Below, in pieces: positions 60,340 through 64,000 of a stretch of DNA of 64,000 nt; position 1 is the first letter of the stretch; each line of letters begins with the position of its first letter. The DNA is from Cynocephalus volans (lineage: Eukaryota > Chordata > Mammalia > Dermoptera > Cynocephalidae). The stretch covers positions 69,298,501 through 69,362,500 of the forward strand of contig NC_084466.1 of the NCBI RefSeq assembly GCF_027409185.1. The letters run 5' to 3'. Under the pieces are notes generated by a model. It searched no databases and had not been told where the DNA came from. It was given only the letters and a program-made list of their open reading frames with translations. Position numbers and translations under genes: made by a program.

Positions 60340-61525
60340 TTCCCTGATTGAACACATTTTATTTTAGTCTGTATTTCAGTTTAGAGAAAGAAGTCAGGTG
60401 GAGCCAGGCCCTGACTTTGGTCTGGCACTTCCGGTCTTGTGAGCAGGAAATGAGCCAGACTTCTTTCCTGGTGTGCCTCCCAGGCCCGGCCTGGCTCCCT
60501 GGGGTACAATTGCCCCAGAGTCTTTCAGGGTCACCTCAGATCAATTAACCAAGGAATCTTTAAGTTTGATCTTTTAAGTTGTCTGCCTAAAGTTTCTTTT
60601 ACCTTGGTGATTTTCTTCTGAGGATCATATCAAATACAGTCTTTCCTAATCCCATTGGATTTGGCAAGGCTTGATTGACATTGCTGCCATTGCACCCTCA
60701 TCCCCTACCCCACCCCTAAGCTGCCATATGCACTGTCCTCATACCCTCTACTTCCGGAAAGCTGAGCAACCCTCCCAAGGTGATCCAAACTCGGGTCTGT
60801 CTCACTCCAAACCCAGTGCAGCGTCCATTCCAAACCCAGTGCAGTGTCCACTCCACGATGCTGAGGACAAGCAAGGCCCCGAGCGCTTGCCTGCAGGTTC
60901 AGCCCTGCTGCCCACCTACTGGCCAGCACCAACGTGACCCTGCCCACCCGCCTCCCCGTCCCACATCACACCCGCTTGTTTTATGACATATACCTGCAAG
61001 GGGCAAACGCCACCATGCAGCTCAGCAGGGCAATCATTCCTTCCTCTTCTCAAAGGCTTTCTAGTGCTTTCAGATCAGCAACATCTGCAGGCCTCTCTTT
61101 CTAAACAATGATGGCAAGTTAGTGGGGATGTGACGCTGCCGGGAGAAGGGCAGGGTTTACTAATCCCAGGTAAGGAGCTGGGGTCAGCTGGGCACAAGGA
61201 AGAATTTGCCCCAGAAAGAGTGTTCAGAGAAGGAAGGAGAAGGAGAGAGTGGAAGCAGGATCAGGACCTCCAGAGACAATACTGACTCAAGAACAAAGAT
61301 GGAAGGGCACCCCTACATTCCTGAATCCCCCAAGCTTCTGCCACCTGCCCTGCCCAGGTATCCAGGTACCTCACACCCCTGAGCCAATCCAGCCATTTTC
61401 GGGGAGATGCTAGAGAAAGAGAAACCCACACGCTCCTGAAGACAGGTAGCCCAGTGAGTCCTGCAATTTAGACAGCGGTCGTCAGGGCTGTGCAGAAGGG
61501 CCCTGCGGGAAGAACAACTCTGCTA
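60340..61525. other. No gene; one short tandem duplication
   Basis: At 60806-60851 a 23-bp unit opening TCCAAACCCAGTGCAG is present twice with two differences. The open frames here have no known relatives. Confidence 0.5.
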
Positions 61526-61529
61526 TTCA

Positions 61530-61665
61530 CTAAGCGCAAGTTGGTCAGATCACCTAACACCTGAGTCCACGTTTCTGAGCTGTAAAGTGTGTGATGAGGC
61601 TTAAATGAGGTCATGGAAGTGCCTGACTCACAGCAGGCACTCGAAAAGTCCCAATATCATCACAA
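61530..61665 (+). mobile_element. MIR SINE
   Basis: GGTCAGATCACCTAACACCTG, TGATGAGGCTTAAATGAGG and TGCCTGACTCACAGCAGGCAC follow MIR. Confidence 0.7.
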
Positions 61666-61669
61666 TCCT

Positions 61670-62570
61670 GGGTTGACCCTTGGGCTCTGTGCACACAGGG
61701 AGTTCCAAATTCTCACGTCCCGAACGGCAAAGTTGATGCTCTCCAAGGATGTCAGCCTCCTTTCCTCTCATCCCTAGATGCTGGAGTAACTCCCTTCCCA
61801 TTTATTGAAGAATTAGCCCCCGTGTTCTTTTTCTCTCATTTATTTGCTTCTGCTCCTCCGGCGATTTGCTCCATCAAGTTTACTTCTTTTTTCATCCCTG
61901 GCATCTAAGACTCCAAATATTGATTTCTCTCCATCCTGAAAACATTTCCCGCACCCCTGCCACACTCCACTGCCATCCTTCTTTCCTCCTTCTTGCCCTC
62001 ACACTTCTCACACAATGAGCTGCCCCTCTGGAACTGGTGCTCTCCAAGGAGACTCCAGCAGTGGCCCTGGGCCCCGTCCTCCTGCCTCCCTGCCCCTCAG
62101 ATGCGCTCTGTCCCTCAGGCCTCATCTCTCTCAAGTATCTGCAACATCAGATGCTACTGGCATTTCCTTCTTTAAAGGTCTCTCTAGGAGTCTGGATATT
62201 TTAGAAACGCACACTGCAATATGCAGGGGTGGAAAGACCTAATGTAAGGATTTACTTTAAATTACTTCAGCAAATAAAAAGGGGGAAAAAAAGAAAGAAA
62301 AGGGGAGATAGAAGAAACAAAAATGACACAGCAAAATCTTCACAATTATTTAATTCAAGGAGAGGGTCAGGGTGTGTATATGGGGGTTCACTGTGTTAGT
62401 CTCTGTATTTCTATGTATGGCACAGTCGACATTTTTCATGATAATTTTTTAAAAAATGTTTTTTCTTCCCTGGGCCTCCTCAACACACCTCCCTCCCAGC
62501 TGTCTTCTCTCTCCGAGTTGTGAGGAAAGTGGAGTCAGTATAGTCGGGTCCCCTCGCCTCATACCTGGCT
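61670..62570. other. No gene recognised
   Basis: Pyrimidine-rich stretches and open frames of 60-80 codons on both strands lack any family resemblance. Confidence 0.45.
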
Positions 62571-62574
62571 GGGC

Positions 62575-62720
62575 GGGATGCAGCACATGCATTGTAAACG
62601 AGTGACGTGAGAGTAGCGCTAGTGCGCATGCGCCCGAGTACCCCTGGCTTGCCGTTTGGGGGCACTTCACTCCCCTTTGGAAGGCAGCGGCTCTGAACTG
62701 CTGGCCAGTGGGGCTCGCGT
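62575..62720. promoter_or_regulatory. Candidate promoter with NRF1 and CRE-like sites
   Basis: A local CpG cluster contains the NRF1 palindrome GCGCATGCGC at 62624-62633 and TGACGTGA, a CRE/ATF-like half, at 62603-62610. Sites this close to consensus, 14 bases apart in CpG-rich DNA, are typical of TATA-less mammalian promoters, often housekeeping or germline. No known first exon was recognised on either strand. Confidence 0.5.
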
Positions 62721-63044
62721 CTAAAAATGAAGCCTGTCCACTTTGCCAGCAGCTGCTCAGTCTTTCTTTTGATTGCCTGGCTCAGGACCTGCCCCGGACG
62801 GGGTAGAAGGGTCTGTGACTCCGGCCCAACACAGTCCTCCTCCTACTCCCATTTTTGTCTTCTCTTCCTCCACTTCCTCCCTAAAAACACTGATTCCCCG
62901 GGCTTTTGCTCACGTCTGGGTCAGATCAGTGCCAAGAGCCTGGGCCAGCCCATCGAGTCGCGGCTTTCCCTGAGCTTTTGTCCTGGCCTCTCTCCAAACT
63001 CCAGACCCACAAGTTTTGTGGGGTTTTTTGGTTTGTTTTTGTTT

Positions 63045-64000
63045 TTTTCTTTTTTAAATTTCATACATACTTTAAATATAAATAAAAATACATAGAATAA
63101 TAAAAACAAAACCCATGGATCCACCACCCAGGTTTAACCAGTGCTGACATTTTGGCATATTTGTCTCATATTTATAGAAATAACATGTGACGAATATAGT
63201 TGAAGACCCTGACACACCTCTCCCAGAACGCACTCTCTTCTCTTTCTCCCCAGAAGAAACCACCATTCTGAATTCATCGTGTATCTCCAGACTATGTTTA
63301 TACTTTAAAGACTGTATTAGTCCGTTTCTGTTGCTTATAACAGAAATGCCTGAAATTGGGTAATTGTAAGGAAGCAATATTTATTGCTTACAGTTTCAAA
63401 AGCTGGGAAGTCCAAGTCCAGGGAATAAATCTGGTGAGGGCTTGTTGGAGGGTGGTGACTCTTCACAGCAATGCAGGGTGTCACGTGGCGGATGGCGTGA
63501 GTGAGAGAGAGCTAACCTACTCACTCGCTGTCCTTATAAAGCCATTAGAAACATGCCTACTACTCCATGAGTGGATCGATCCCTTCACCAGGGCAGTCCT
63601 CACAATCTAATCACTTCCCAAAGGCTCTACCTTTCAAATGCTATGATAGGATTTCCCACCCACTTAACACTGTCACAGTGGGCATTAAGTTTCTATGAGT
63701 ATGGAGGGCCAGTCAATCAACAGCAAAGACAGAAACCTATGTCTACAACAATATATAGAACTATCTTTTTTAAAATTTCCGTGACTCTGTGGATCTGCAA
63801 CTTTTCCCCCCAACATTGTGCTTTACCCATATTGATACATGTAGATCTAATCCATCCATTCCTAATGCTGCAGAGCATTTTGCCAGATGACACTTACCAC
63901 AAGCTGCCTACCTATTTCCCTAATAATGAACATTGTTGTGTCTGTTTCCTGTATAAACGGGTGCTGCAATAACTTCCTTCACAGGTCTCCTTGCATACTC
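63045..64000 (-). mobile_element. L1 3' region, antisense, interrupted by an LTR
   Basis: CACCACCCAGGTTTAACCAGTG and CATATTTGTCTCATATTTATAG lie before the LTR. CATTGTGCTTTACCCATATTG and CCTAATAATGAACATTGTTG lie after it and reach the window edge. Both are reversed L1 3' sequence. Confidence 0.65.
63313..63720 (-). mobile_element. ERVL-MaLR LTR, antisense
   Basis: TGTATTAGTCCGTTTCTGTTGC opens it, followed by TGCCTGAAATTGGGTAATTG and AAAGCTGGGAAGTCCAAGTCC. CAATCTAATCACTTCCCAAAGG lies in its distal part. The right end is approximate. It is inserted in antisense L1 sequence. Confidence 0.82.

Overview
This is a gene-poor stretch of a placental mammal genome. Two tRNA-derived SINEs point to the colugos (Dermoptera). 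One, at 249-345, resembles tRNA-Ile and matches what I remember of the colugo CYN SINEs. The other, at 51265-51399, is a GC-rich tRNA-like SINE with an intact A-tail and a perfect 16-bp target duplication. I see no Alu, B1/B2 or carnivore/ungulate tRNA SINEs. The order-level assignment comes from memory of those families and could not be searched.

One intact protein-coding gene is recognisable: CCDC70 (18236-18904, +), a small testis-type coiled-coil protein made largely of 16 consecutive heptads, most carrying a tryptophan. In human, CCDC70 lies on chromosome 13q14.3 between DHRS12 and ATP7B. The window therefore probably covers the orthologous interval, about 18 kb upstream and 45 kb downstream of CCDC70. 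No DHRS12 or ATP7B exon was recognised.

Three processed copies of host genes are present. RPL21 (11878-12471, -) is nearly full length. DRAP1 (39350-40048, +) follows a 17-bp minisatellite. MDM2 (about 40470-42130, -) keeps a CpG-rich end that resembles MDM2 exon 1. A fourth, tiny retro-insertion (27456-27571) has a poly(A) end and 18-bp flanking repeats but an unknown source.

The rest is layered transposon debris: L1M, L2, MIR, MER5A and MER20-like hAT elements, mariner-type MITEs, and solitary LTRs of ERVL-MaLR and ERV1-like type. The clearest stratigraphy is at 9.5-13.4 kb, where an old L1M carries a MITE that itself carries the RPL21 retrocopy, plus a second MITE and a MaLR LTR. Possible regulatory sites are a small CpG-rich block with a CTCF-like motif (2300-2850), and a CpG-containing block with an exact NRF1 palindrome and a CRE-like site (62575-62720). 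I found no CRISPR array, operon, tRNA or rRNA gene, and nothing that looks like an undescribed multi-gene system.
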